The translations under genes and the position numbers were made by a program. Below are positions 19,969 to 26,972 of a stretch of DNA of 64,000 nucleotides, piece by piece. The notes beneath the pieces are model-generated. The model searched no databases. It had not been told where the DNA came from and saw only the letters and a list, made by a program, of their open reading frames with translations. The stretch comes from Actinosynnema sp040640215 (GTDB lineage: Bacteria > Actinomycetota > Actinomycetes > Mycobacteriales > Pseudonocardiaceae): the NCBI RefSeq assembly GCF_040640215.1, contig NZ_JBFABG010000006.1, positions 1 through 64,000 on the forward strand, given 5' to 3'. Positions within the stretch are counted from its first letter, which is position 1; each line of letters begins with the position of its first letter.

Positions 19969-20853
19969 TCAAGCTTGATACCGGGCGTCCAGCCGAACCG
20001 ACGAACCCACTCTCGACACCCTGTGCACCACGAACCCCTGAGGCACCGGCCCCACACCGCCCATCGGCACCCCCGCCGGCCCCTCGGAACCCAAGAAAAC
20101 CGAGATGTCGTCGACGAGTCCACCGTGGACGAACTCGGATGCACCGTCACGTGCAACAGCAAGAAGGACCGAACGCGTCCCGCCCCGGTACAGCCCGGCC
20201 AACAGTTCCTCCGGCCCCGCTCCCTGTCGGATGACGGGCAACCGGAAGACGCCCTCGCCGTGGGCACCCGGCACGGCCTCGACCACGCGGCCGTCCTCGT
20301 GGACCACGACGTCCACACCTGCCGCAAGCGCACCGACCTGGCCCGCGCCGGCGGCAACGACCTGCCTGTTCGCGCCGATCCGGTACGCCCAGGTGACGTG
20401 AGGACGGCCGGAACGCAGCGCGTCCAGCCAAGGCCCCAGCACCAGGCGGGCCGCATCCGCGAGAACCCCGACTTCGACCTGGACCCCGGACGCACGCAAC
20501 CGCGCCGCGCCGCCTTCCTCACGGGAGGTCGGGTCGATCAACGCGATCACGGTGCGGACGATTCCGGCGTCGAGCAATGCCTGACGACACGGCGGCGTCC
20601 GACCCTGGTGATTGCACGGTTCCAACGTCACCACCGCAGTCCCACCGCGAGCACGCTCACCCGCCGCCGTGAGTGCGTGCACCTCGGCATGCGGCTCGCC
20701 TTTGCGTTCGTGGTACCCCTCCCCCGCCACGCGTCCCGCCGAGTCCAGGATGACGCACCCGACCGGCGGGTTCGGACTCGTGCGCCCCAAACCGAACGCC
20801 GACAAGGCGATCGCTCGGTGCATCGCGTCGATCTCGATCTCCGACACGCTCAC
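19969..20853 (-). CDS. RibD-like deaminase with degenerate reductase half
   Basis: The N-terminal 145 residues are a cytidine-deaminase-fold domain of the RibD type: zinc site HAEVHAL (His55, Glu57) and LEPCNHQGRTPPC (Cys80, Cys89), plus SPNPPVGCVIL. In riboflavin synthesis this domain deaminates diaminohydroxyphosphoribosylaminopyrimidine. The C-terminal half starts RPHVTWAYRIG where RibD has its SLDG-type NADPH/substrate segment, and the expected motifs are missing, so reductase activity is unlikely. Start GTG 20853 overlaps the regulator's stop by four bases, so the pair is one translational unit. A true riboflavin gene would normally sit with ribE/ribA/ribH; here it more likely serves a private function in the island. 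Confidence 0.75.
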   Translation of the reverse strand: MSVSEIEIDAMHRAIALSAFGLGRTSPNPPVGCVILDSAGRVAGEGYHERKGEPHAEVHALTAAGERARGGTAVVTLEPCNHQGRTPPCRQALLDAGIVRTVIALIDPTSREEGGAARLRASGVQVEVGVLADAARLVLGPWLDALRSGRPHVTWAYRIGANRQVVAAGAGQVGALAAGVDVVVHEDGRVVEAVPGAHGEGVFRLPVIRQGAGPEELLAGLYRGGTRSVLLAVARDGASEFVHGGLVDDISVFLGSEGPAGVPMGGVGPVPQGFVVHRVSRVGSSVRLDARYQA

Positions 20854-22088
20854 GACGCCTCGTCCAAGCCGGCCCTGAACGCCGCTACCGCAGGGAGGGC
20901 ACGGTATGGCGCGAGCAGCGCGGCGACGGTCCGCAACTCCTTCTCCGTCCGGATGGAACCGACGCTGCGCGCGATGCCCAGGGCCTCGCCCGCCAGGTGG
21001 GCGGCGTACTCGGGTTCCCGCACCCGAGCCGCAGCCGTGGCGAAACGGCTCAGCGCCAGGCCGCGATCACGCCGGTAGGCAGGCGGGAGCACAGGGAGCG
21101 TCGACTCGAACACCCGGACGGCACGATCGGGCCTTCCCAGGGCAAGCCAGCACACCCCACGCTGCAACTCCAGGTAGGCAGCCGTGCAGAAAGACCCATG
21201 ACCAGCACGTGCCTCGCCGGCCACGTCGTCCGCCGCCCACTGATGTGCTTCATCCAGCTTGTGCTGGGCCGAGACTTCATCACCGTCCAAGGCATACCCG
21301 TGCGCCTCCTGCTGGGTGATCGCGGCCCTCATCGGCCCGGTGAGGACGGCGTCCTCCCGCAGCGCAGCCGCCGCGAGCCCGATCGTCCGCGCGGCATCGG
21401 CAGCGGCTGTCGCCTGCTGGCTGCGCCGGAACAACGTCCAGGACAACATCATCCGGTCGTCGGACTCGTGAGCCCATTCCATCGCGCGATCGGACCAATG
21501 TTGCGCGAATAGCTCTTCCCCCGCATCTTCGTGCAGCCAAGCCGCCGACTCCGCGTACTGGGTGGCCAGCCTGACGAGCTCCTGCCTGGCTTGCCCGCGT
21601 GCGGGACGCATCGCCTCCTGCACCAGCCTGAGGTGACTGTGCACCGGGCCGAGCGCGAACCTGGGGCCGAACAAGTTGTCGGTCTTCACCAACAGGTGCC
21701 ACTGCTCACGAAGGTGATCCACCAAGTCCGGGATCTGCGTAGGTGCGAGCCCGCTCAACGTCTTCGGCCGGCCCGCCACCCGCGAGGACGGCTCAGGAGC
21801 GGTTGCCGAGCCGTCCCGCAACGCCTGTTGCTCGCGCTTGGCCAACTGGCGCAGGGAGATCAGCGCGCTGCGTGCGTCCAGCGCGTTGTCGATCGCCTTG
21901 ACCAGGTCAAACGAAGGCAAGTTCTGACCCGGGCGTTCGGCCATCGACACGTACTGGCGGGTGTAACCGATCACGGTGCCGAGTTGCGGCTGGCTGAGCC
22001 CGGCCTCCCGGCGACGTGCCCTGATCTCATGTGCCAGACGAACGGCGGCAGGCAGACGTTCGGCGGCGGCATCGTGTTCGTTGCTCAT
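20850..22088 (-). CDS. XRE-family regulator with TPR-like domain
   Basis: A 412-residue protein with an N-terminal helix-turn-helix at about residues 17-70 (RRREAGLSQPQLGTVIGYTR) and a long helical C-terminal region with TPR-like pairs from about 130 to 400. This architecture is common in actinomycete regulators that sense a ligand or peptide through the repeats. ATG 22088 is immediately preceded by a regulatory region holding a perfect 8-base inverted repeat. It overlaps the deaminase gene downstream as GTGA, so it probably controls that gene and itself. Confidence 0.85.
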   Translation of the reverse strand: MSNEHDAAAERLPAAVRLAHEIRARRREAGLSQPQLGTVIGYTRQYVSMAERPGQNLPSFDLVKAIDNALDARSALISLRQLAKREQQALRDGSATAPEPSSRVAGRPKTLSGLAPTQIPDLVDHLREQWHLLVKTDNLFGPRFALGPVHSHLRLVQEAMRPARGQARQELVRLATQYAESAAWLHEDAGEELFAQHWSDRAMEWAHESDDRMMLSWTLFRRSQQATAAADAARTIGLAAAALREDAVLTGPMRAAITQQEAHGYALDGDEVSAQHKLDEAHQWAADDVAGEARAGHGSFCTAAYLELQRGVCWLALGRPDRAVRVFESTLPVLPPAYRRDRGLALSRFATAAARVREPEYAAHLAGEALGIARSVGSIRTEKELRTVAALLAPYRALPAVAAFRAGLDEAS

Positions 22089-22126
22089 GTTTACGCTCCG
22101 CAGTGACCGGGAGTCCGGACGTCAGC

Positions 22127-22153
22127 CGCAAAACTCCTGGTAGCCGTTTTGCG
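22127..22153. promoter_or_regulatory. Inverted repeat upstream of the XRE gene
   Basis: CGCAAAAC (22127-22134) and GTTTTGCG (22146-22153) are perfect arms 19 bases apart centre to centre, in a locally AT-richer stretch 39 bases before the regulator start. Size and place fit an autoregulatory operator; a role in the rightward genes is also possible. The remaining bases to 22459 show no other clear element. Confidence 0.45.
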
Positions 22154-22459
22154 CCCTTCCGTAATCATAGCTGGTACTGGTGGCATATCCGGTAACCACA
22201 GCGACGGCACCGAGGCGAGGAGACGAGCGTGCCAACGGGTCTGATCATGGGAATCGACGGATCGCCGACAGCGGCGTTGCGCCCCCACACACCACACGGC
22301 TCCTGCCGATGACGGGGGAAGAGCGCGAGTTCATCGCGTGGATCACGCGGATCAACAGCCGCATTGGACGGTATTGCGTACGGCTGATGGACGAAGTCGA
22401 TACGTACTGCGGCCTTCGCGACAGCCGCAGTACGGGCCGGCTTTCTCTCCGACTACGCC

Positions 22460-22681
22460 TTGGCGCAAGCCATGGACGTCAACCGATCGACGCTCGCGCG
22501 AGTCGTTCGCGGCGACCTCCGGCCAGGCCCTGCGTTCATCGGGGGCGCGCTCACCGCGCTCGCTCCGCTGCGCTTCGAGGACTTGTTCACCGTCGAAGCG
22601 CAGAAGAGCCGGCCGCCCACCGCCCCCGCAACTCCCCCGGAAGCCCAAGAAGGTTTCCGGAGACCTTCCAGCCAGTCCTGA
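22460..22681 (+). CDS. Small helix-turn-helix protein, 5' end uncertain
   Basis: The frame reads DYALAQAMDVNRSTLARVV and then RGDLRPGPAFIGGALTAL, a clear XRE-like helix-turn-helix followed by FEDLF. With the TTG at 22460 or ATG at 22472 the protein starts inside the first helix, and upstream codons in the same frame (TAAVRAGFLS, from about 22418) also look coding but have no usual start before a TGA at 22385. In the next frame ATG 22309 opens TGEEREFIAWITRINSRIGR. I think the gene is frameshifted or 5'-truncated. The frame from 22309 stays open through to 23022 but crosses this region in a non-coding phase. Confidence 0.5.
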   Translation: MAQAMDVNRSTLARVVRGDLRPGPAFIGGALTALAPLRFEDLFTVEAQKSRPPTAPATPPEAQEGFRRPSSQS

Positions 22682-22716
22682 AAGGCAGCTCCGTGCAAGA
22701 ACCCGGTGACACCCCG

Positions 22717-23022
22717 ATGAACACGGCCGCCTCCGAAGCCTTCCAGGATGAGCCAGCCGTGCAGAACGCCGATGCCCCGTCGGATATCGGCTTCGATCAA
22801 CCCACGATGTTCTCGATCGTGTTGGGAGGCGAACCGGACGAAGCCGAGGTCGCAGGTTGGGGACTGGCGTTCCACGACCATGTCCAGGTCTGCCTCGAAG
22901 ACGGCGGACGGCTGACGAGTTCCTCTGCCGAAGCCGCCGCCGCCTTCGTCAGCTTGTCCGAAGGTGAATACGCTTCGACGCACGTCGCGTGGTACGTCAG
23001 TCGTCTGCACAGCGCACGCTGA
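22717..23022 (+). CDS. Small hypothetical acidic protein
   Basis: A 101-residue acidic protein (FSIVLGGEPDEAEVAGWGL, CLEDGGRLTSSSAEAAAAF). No family recognised. ATG 22717 is used; a GTG at 22693 with AAAGGCAG upstream would add eight residues. It lies 35 bases after the small helix-turn-helix gene and probably shares its transcript. Small acidic partners beside XRE-type genes are common in actinomycetes, but no role can be assigned. The following 205 bases to the transposase relic hold no gene. Confidence 0.55.
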   Translation: MNTAASEAFQDEPAVQNADAPSDIGFDQPTMFSIVLGGEPDEAEVAGWGLAFHDHVQVCLEDGGRLTSSSAEAAAAFVSLSEGEYASTHVAWYVSRLHSAR

Positions 23023-23227
23023 CATCGAGGTCACCATGCCCTCGGTGTCGCTCATCGACCTCCACCGAGACCGCAGGGCGTACGAATAGGTGGACGTCAC
23101 GTCGGTCGGACTCGGACGTTTTCGAGCCACCACAAAATCCAGCCGCACCACGCCGACTTGCCTCGCCGAACCACCCGACGTCGAGATGTCACGAGGTCAT
23201 GGACGTAGCCACAGTTAAGCGCTGGTC

Positions 23228-23617
23228 TCACGTGGATGTTTTGGCGAGTTGTGTGAAGCAGATCAGTGTTGCAGCGAGGGTGGCGAAGGCGCAGTGGTTG
23301 TCGGCGTGACGTTCGTGGCGGATGACCAGGCAGCGGTGGCCGAACAGCCAGGCGATCGTGCGTTCCACGACCCATCGGTGTCGGCCGAGTCGTTCGGAGG
23401 AGTCGACGCCCTTGCGGGCGATGCGCGGGATCGTGCCGCGCCCGCGTAACCAGCGGCGGAGGTGGTCGATGTCGTAGGCGTTGTCCGCTTGCAGTTTCGC
23501 GGGCTTCGACCGGCGCGGTCCGCGTCGGGACCGGACGCGCGGAAGGGCGCGGAGCATCGGCTTGAGTGCCTGGCTGTCGTGCAGGTTGCCCGGTACCGCC
23601 CGACCACCACCGGGCAC
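23228..23617 (-). pseudogene. IS5-type transposase, truncated at the N-terminus
   Basis: The C-terminal half of a DDE transposase: DSQALKPMLRALPRVRSR, ADNAYDIDHLRRWLRGRG (second Asp), RHRWVVERTIAWLFGHR (catalytic Glu) and AATLICFTQLAKTST to the stop. Homology begins near 23590; the codons before it (PGGGRAVPG) are probably flanking DNA read by chance. The first catalytic Asp is missing, so it is inactive. It lies upstream of the exported-protein gene at 23727 and marks the right edge of the island. Confidence 0.78.
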
Positions 23618-23726
23618 GACTGGGCCTCTCGCCGGCGTACCCCGCTTTCAGCCGATGTGCCCGGCGATGCCGGAGGGCCATGCTGGCAGGAGCCCAGCTC
23701 GGCCACCTTCCGCGAAGGGGTTCATC

Positions 23727-24146
23727 GTGCGAAGACTTCTCCGCGCCCTGCTCGCCGTCACCGGCGTCGTGTCCCTCCTCGTCCTGCCCTCCATCGCCCC
23801 GGCACAGGCCGCGCCCCGTCTCGGAGTCCTCGGCACCGGCCTGGAGTGCACCGTGTTCCCGAGCGCGACCATCCCGCCGGTCTACGGCAACTACTGCTAC
23901 TCGTCGACACCGGCAGCCAGCTCCGTCGTCGCCTTCGAGGTGCAGGCACCCACCCCCGGTCACACCTACGAGTGGTCGCTCTCCGGTGACCTGCTGCCGT
24001 CGAGTTGCACGGCCACGACGTCGAAGTGCTTCGTGCCGGTGAACACCGCACAGGTCGAACGCCACCTCTACGCGACGGTGAGGATCATCGCGGGCACCCA
24101 GACGATCGCCGTGTACTCGGCTCACGGCTGGGCCGTGCACGCCTGA
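23727..24146 (+). CDS. Small secreted protein, two likely disulfides
   Basis: A 139-residue exported protein. The N-terminus has RR, a hydrophobic stretch LLRALLAVTGVVSLLVLP and a signal peptidase I site after APAQA (about residue 28). The mature part contains four cysteines (LECTVF, NYCYSS, SSCTAT, SKCFVP), consistent with two disulfides, and alternating beta-strand patterns. No family recognised. GTG 23727 follows AAGGGG by six bases. The transposase relic ends about 110 bases upstream and may have altered its promoter. Confidence 0.7.
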   Translation: MRRLLRALLAVTGVVSLLVLPSIAPAQAAPRLGVLGTGLECTVFPSATIPPVYGNYCYSSTPAASSVVAFEVQAPTPGHTYEWSLSGDLLPSSCTATTSKCFVPVNTAQVERHLYATVRIIAGTQTIAVYSAHGWAVHA

Positions 24147-24486
24147 CCCGCCGCCTGCGCATCCCCGACCGCGCGGCGTGGTCGTCGCCGCACCGGCCCG
24201 GGGATCGACGGCCACGTCGTCCGGGGGCGCGCGGCCCGGGGTCCTGCCACGAAAACCTTGCCGTCAACGGTGAATTTATCGGGACAACCGTTGCTTTGGG
24301 ACAGACGTCCGGTAGGCAACCCCAAAGTGTGCAGGTCTACCGCCGTCTGCGGTACCTACCGTAAGCCCTATTTCGCGAGCCCTCGGAATGCGACGCTTCG
24401 CTGGTTCGGCCGGGGCCACCGCACACCGCCCATACCTGCTGGGCGGGGACGGCCGGGCGTTTCCCTGCCTCACGAGGAGCATTCGG
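24147..24486. promoter_or_regulatory. Leader region of the M28 aminopeptidase gene
   Basis: This 340-base gap is AT-richer than its surroundings between 24240 and 24380. It contains an inverted repeat CAACGGT (24265-24271) / ACCGTTG (24287-24293) and, further on, overlapping GGTAG/CTACC repeats around 24310-24362. No known riboswitch consensus was recognised. The region probably holds the promoter and an operator for the exported peptidase. Confidence 0.35.
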
Positions 24487-26244
24487 ATGAAGCACAGAAC
24501 CCTGGGTGCGGCGGTCGCTCTCGCGGCCCTCGCCTGGGTGACGACGTCCGCGGGGCCCGCGCTGGCGACCGAAGCCCAGCAGCCCGGCGGAACGGCGACG
24601 GCCACCGCGCTCGCACCACCGAACATCGACGTGGCGGCGGTGCAGGGTCACCTGACCCAGTTCCAGTCCATCGCCTCCAGCAGCGGGGGCAACCGGCGCG
24701 CGGGCAGCAGCGGGTACACCCAGTCGGTGGCCTACGTGAAGGCCAAGCTCCAGGCCGCGGGCTACACCGTGGCCGAGCAGCGGTGCACGGGCTGCACCTA
24801 CGTGTCGAACAACCTGATCGCGGACTGGCCCGGCGGCGACGCCAACCAGACGATCATGTTCGGCGCGCACCTCGACGGCGTGTCGGCGGGTCCGGGCATC
24901 AACGACAACGCCTCGGGTTCCGCCGCGCTGCTGGAGAACGCCCTCCAGCTCGCCGCGCGCAACCCCACGATGACCAAGCACGTGCGGTTCGCGTGGTGGA
25001 CCGACGAAGAACAGGGCCTCAACGGGTCCCGGTTCTACGTCGGCCAGTTGACCGCCGCGCAGAAGTCGGCGATCAAGGCCTACTACAACTTCGACATGGT
25101 GGGCTCGCGCAACGCGGGCTACTTCATCAACAACATCAACACCGCCGCCGCGGCACCGCTGCGGGAGTACTGGACGTCGCTGAACCTCTCCCCCGAGGAG
25201 AACGTCGAAGGCGCGGGCCGGTCGGACGACGCGTCCTTCCAGCGCGCGGGCATCGCGTCCTCGGGCTACGCCACGGGCGCGTCGGCTCGCAAGACCAACG
25301 CGCAGGCGCAGAAGTGGGGCGGCACGGCCGGCGGGGCCTACGACTCGTGCTACCACAGCTCGTGCGACACGACGAGCAACATCAACCCGACCGCGCTGGA
25401 CCGCGCGTCGGACGGCATCGCCCACACGATCTGGAAGCAGGCCGTGAGCGACGCGCCGGCGAGCGACTTCTCGCTGGCGGTGAACCCGTCCTCGGGTTCG
25501 ATCCAGGTCGGCAACACCGGGACGTTCACGGTCAACACCCAGACCACGTCCGGTGCGGCGCAGAACGTGTCGCTGACCGCGACCGGCCAGCCCAGCGGCG
25601 TGTCGGTGGCGTTCACCCCGTCGACCGTGCAGTCCGGTTCGTCGTCCACGGCCACGGTGTCGGTCGGCTCGTCGGTGGGCGCAGGCACGTACGCGATCAC
25701 CGTGCGGGGCGCGGGCACGGTCACCAAGACGGCGACGTACACGCTCACCGTGACCGGTAACGGCGGCGGTGACGAGTTCTCGCTGTCGTTGAGCTCGTCC
25801 TCGGGCTCGGTGGAGGTCGGCAACTCCGGCACGTTCTCGGTGAACACCGCGACCACGTCGGGCTCGCCGCAGAACGTGGCGCTCTCGTCGAGCGGTGCGC
25901 CCAGCGGTGTCAGCGTGGCGTTCAACCCCTCGACCGTGCAGTCGGGCTCGTCGTCCACGGCGACCGTGACGGTCGCGGCGACGGCGACCGCCGGCACGTA
26001 CACGATCACGGTGACCGGCTCGGGCAGCTCGTCCCGCTCGGCCACCTACACCCTGACCGTCACCGGCGGTGGCGGTCCGGGCGGGTGCGACGGCACGACG
26101 GCGTGGAGCGCTTCGGCGTCCTACGTGCCGAACGACCTGGTGTCGCACAACAGCCGCAAGTGGAAGTCGGTGTGGTACTCGTCCGGCTCGGAGCCGGGCC
26201 ACCCGAACTCCTGGGCGGTGTGGCAGGACCAGGGCGCTTGCTGA
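24487..26244 (+). CDS. Secreted M28 aminopeptidase with Ig-like repeats and CBM5/12-like tail
   Basis: An exported dizinc aminopeptidase of the Streptomyces griseus SGAP type, 585 residues. The signal peptide ends near ALA-TEA (about residue 28). The catalytic domain, about 45-320, keeps all five ligands: GAHLDGVSAGPGINDNAS, WWTDEEQGLNGS, NFDMVGS and SCYHSSCDT. Two tandem 97-residue Ig-like repeats follow (25466-25757 and 25771-26063), each opening FSL and ending YTLTVTG. The last 45 residues (SASYVPNDLVSHNSRKWK, WAVWQDQGAC) resemble a CBM5/12 chitin-binding module. ATG 24487 has GGAG eight bases upstream. The tail suggests binding to chitin or another polymer. Confidence 0.9.
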   Translation: MKHRTLGAAVALAALAWVTTSAGPALATEAQQPGGTATATALAPPNIDVAAVQGHLTQFQSIASSSGGNRRAGSSGYTQSVAYVKAKLQAAGYTVAEQRCTGCTYVSNNLIADWPGGDANQTIMFGAHLDGVSAGPGINDNASGSAALLENALQLAARNPTMTKHVRFAWWTDEEQGLNGSRFYVGQLTAAQKSAIKAYYNFDMVGSRNAGYFINNINTAAAAPLREYWTSLNLSPEENVEGAGRSDDASFQRAGIASSGYATGASARKTNAQAQKWGGTAGGAYDSCYHSSCDTTSNINPTALDRASDGIAHTIWKQAVSDAPASDFSLAVNPSSGSIQVGNTGTFTVNTQTTSGAAQNVSLTATGQPSGVSVAFTPSTVQSGSSSTATVSVGSSVGAGTYAITVRGAGTVTKTATYTLTVTGNGGGDEFSLSLSSSSGSVEVGNSGTFSVNTATTSGSPQNVALSSSGAPSGVSVAFNPSTVQSGSSSTATVTVAATATAGTYTITVTGSGSSSRSATYTLTVTGGGGPGGCDGTTAWSASASYVPNDLVSHNSRKWKSVWYSSGSEPGHPNSWAVWQDQGAC

Positions 26245-26260
26245 TCCCGCGTTCCTGACC

Positions 26261-26300
26261 GACGGCGGCTGCCGGCCCACCCGGGCCGGCGGCCGCCGTC
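26261..26300. terminator. Strong bidirectional terminator
   Basis: Two 18-base arms (26261-26278 and 26283-26300) pair at 17 positions around a 4-base loop. It sits 16 bases after the M28 stop in the convergent gap before the Lrp gene. Confidence 0.75.
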
Positions 26301-26361
26301 GCACTCCGCGCCGGACCTCCGCGCAGGCCTTCCGCCTCTCCGCACCGGAGCGGGGCGGCGG

Positions 26362-26811
26362 TCAACCGTCCTGGCCCCTGGTCCACGAGTCCAGCGCGAT
26401 GAGGGTCTTGGTGCCGGTCACCTGGTGGTGGCGGCGGATCTCGTCGATGGTGCGCTGGAGGTGGGCCATGTCCCGCACCCGCAGCCACACCAGCGCGTCG
26501 GGGTCGCCCGCGATGGTGAACACGGCCTGCGCCTCGGGCATCCGGGTCGTCGTGTCGAGGATGTCGGAGACCTTGGTGGTGCCGACGAACCTCAGCTCGG
26601 TGAACGCCTCGATCCCCCACCCGAGCTTGGCGTGGTCGATCTGCACGGTGAACCCGGTGATGACGCCGATCTGCGTCAGCCGGTCGATGCGCCTCTTGAC
26701 CGCCGCCGTGGACAGGGTGACCCGGCCCGCGATGTCGGACAGGGTCCGGCGCGCGTCCTCGCGGAGCAGCGCGAGGATCTCGTGGTCGGTGGCGTCGAGT
26801 TCTTCCGGCAC
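26362..26811 (-). CDS. Lrp/AsnC-family regulator
   Basis: A 149-residue feast/famine regulator. The N-terminal helix-turn-helix is LDATDHEILALLREDARR then GRVTLSTAAVKRRIDRL, and the C-terminal ligand-binding RAM domain has VVTIAGDPDALVWLRV-type strands (AVFTIAGDPDALVWLRVRD). It is divergent from the indolepyruvate oxidoreductase gene, the usual arrangement for a local regulator responding to an aromatic or branched-chain amino acid. GTG 26811 gives the standard family length; CTG 26820 with GGGGGA upstream is an alternative. An Lrp-like inverted repeat lies in the shared promoter region. Confidence 0.88.
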   Translation of the reverse strand: MPEELDATDHEILALLREDARRTLSDIAGRVTLSTAAVKRRIDRLTQIGVITGFTVQIDHAKLGWGIEAFTELRFVGTTKVSDILDTTTRMPEAQAVFTIAGDPDALVWLRVRDMAHLQRTIDEIRRHHQVTGTKTLIALDSWTRGQDG

Positions 26812-26831
26812 ATCCGCCAGGATAGTCCCCC

Positions 26832-26879
26832 ACGCAAAAGATTCGCGAAAAACCTGCGGGTGAGCACCGATCTTTGCGT
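26832..26879. promoter_or_regulatory. Probable Lrp operator between divergent genes
   Basis: ACGCAAAAGAT (26832-26842) and ATCTTTGCGT (26870-26879) are near-perfect inverted arms, with a TTCGCGAA palindrome at 26842-26849 beside the first. The wide spacing fits an octameric Lrp-type regulator wrapping DNA. Confidence 0.5.
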
Positions 26880-26972
26880 CGGACGGGGGAAAACCGGACC
26901 GGATGTTGCGCTGCGCTCCGCCACCGTGTGGTGTGACCCACACCGCATCGGTGTCGAGTGAAGGAGCACGGC

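Noticed and set aside
24265..24362. Riboswitch ahead of the M28 aminopeptidase gene
   Set aside because: Inverted repeats are present, and cyclic di-AMP switches do precede some exported hydrolases, but none of the conserved ydaO-type segments could be identified.
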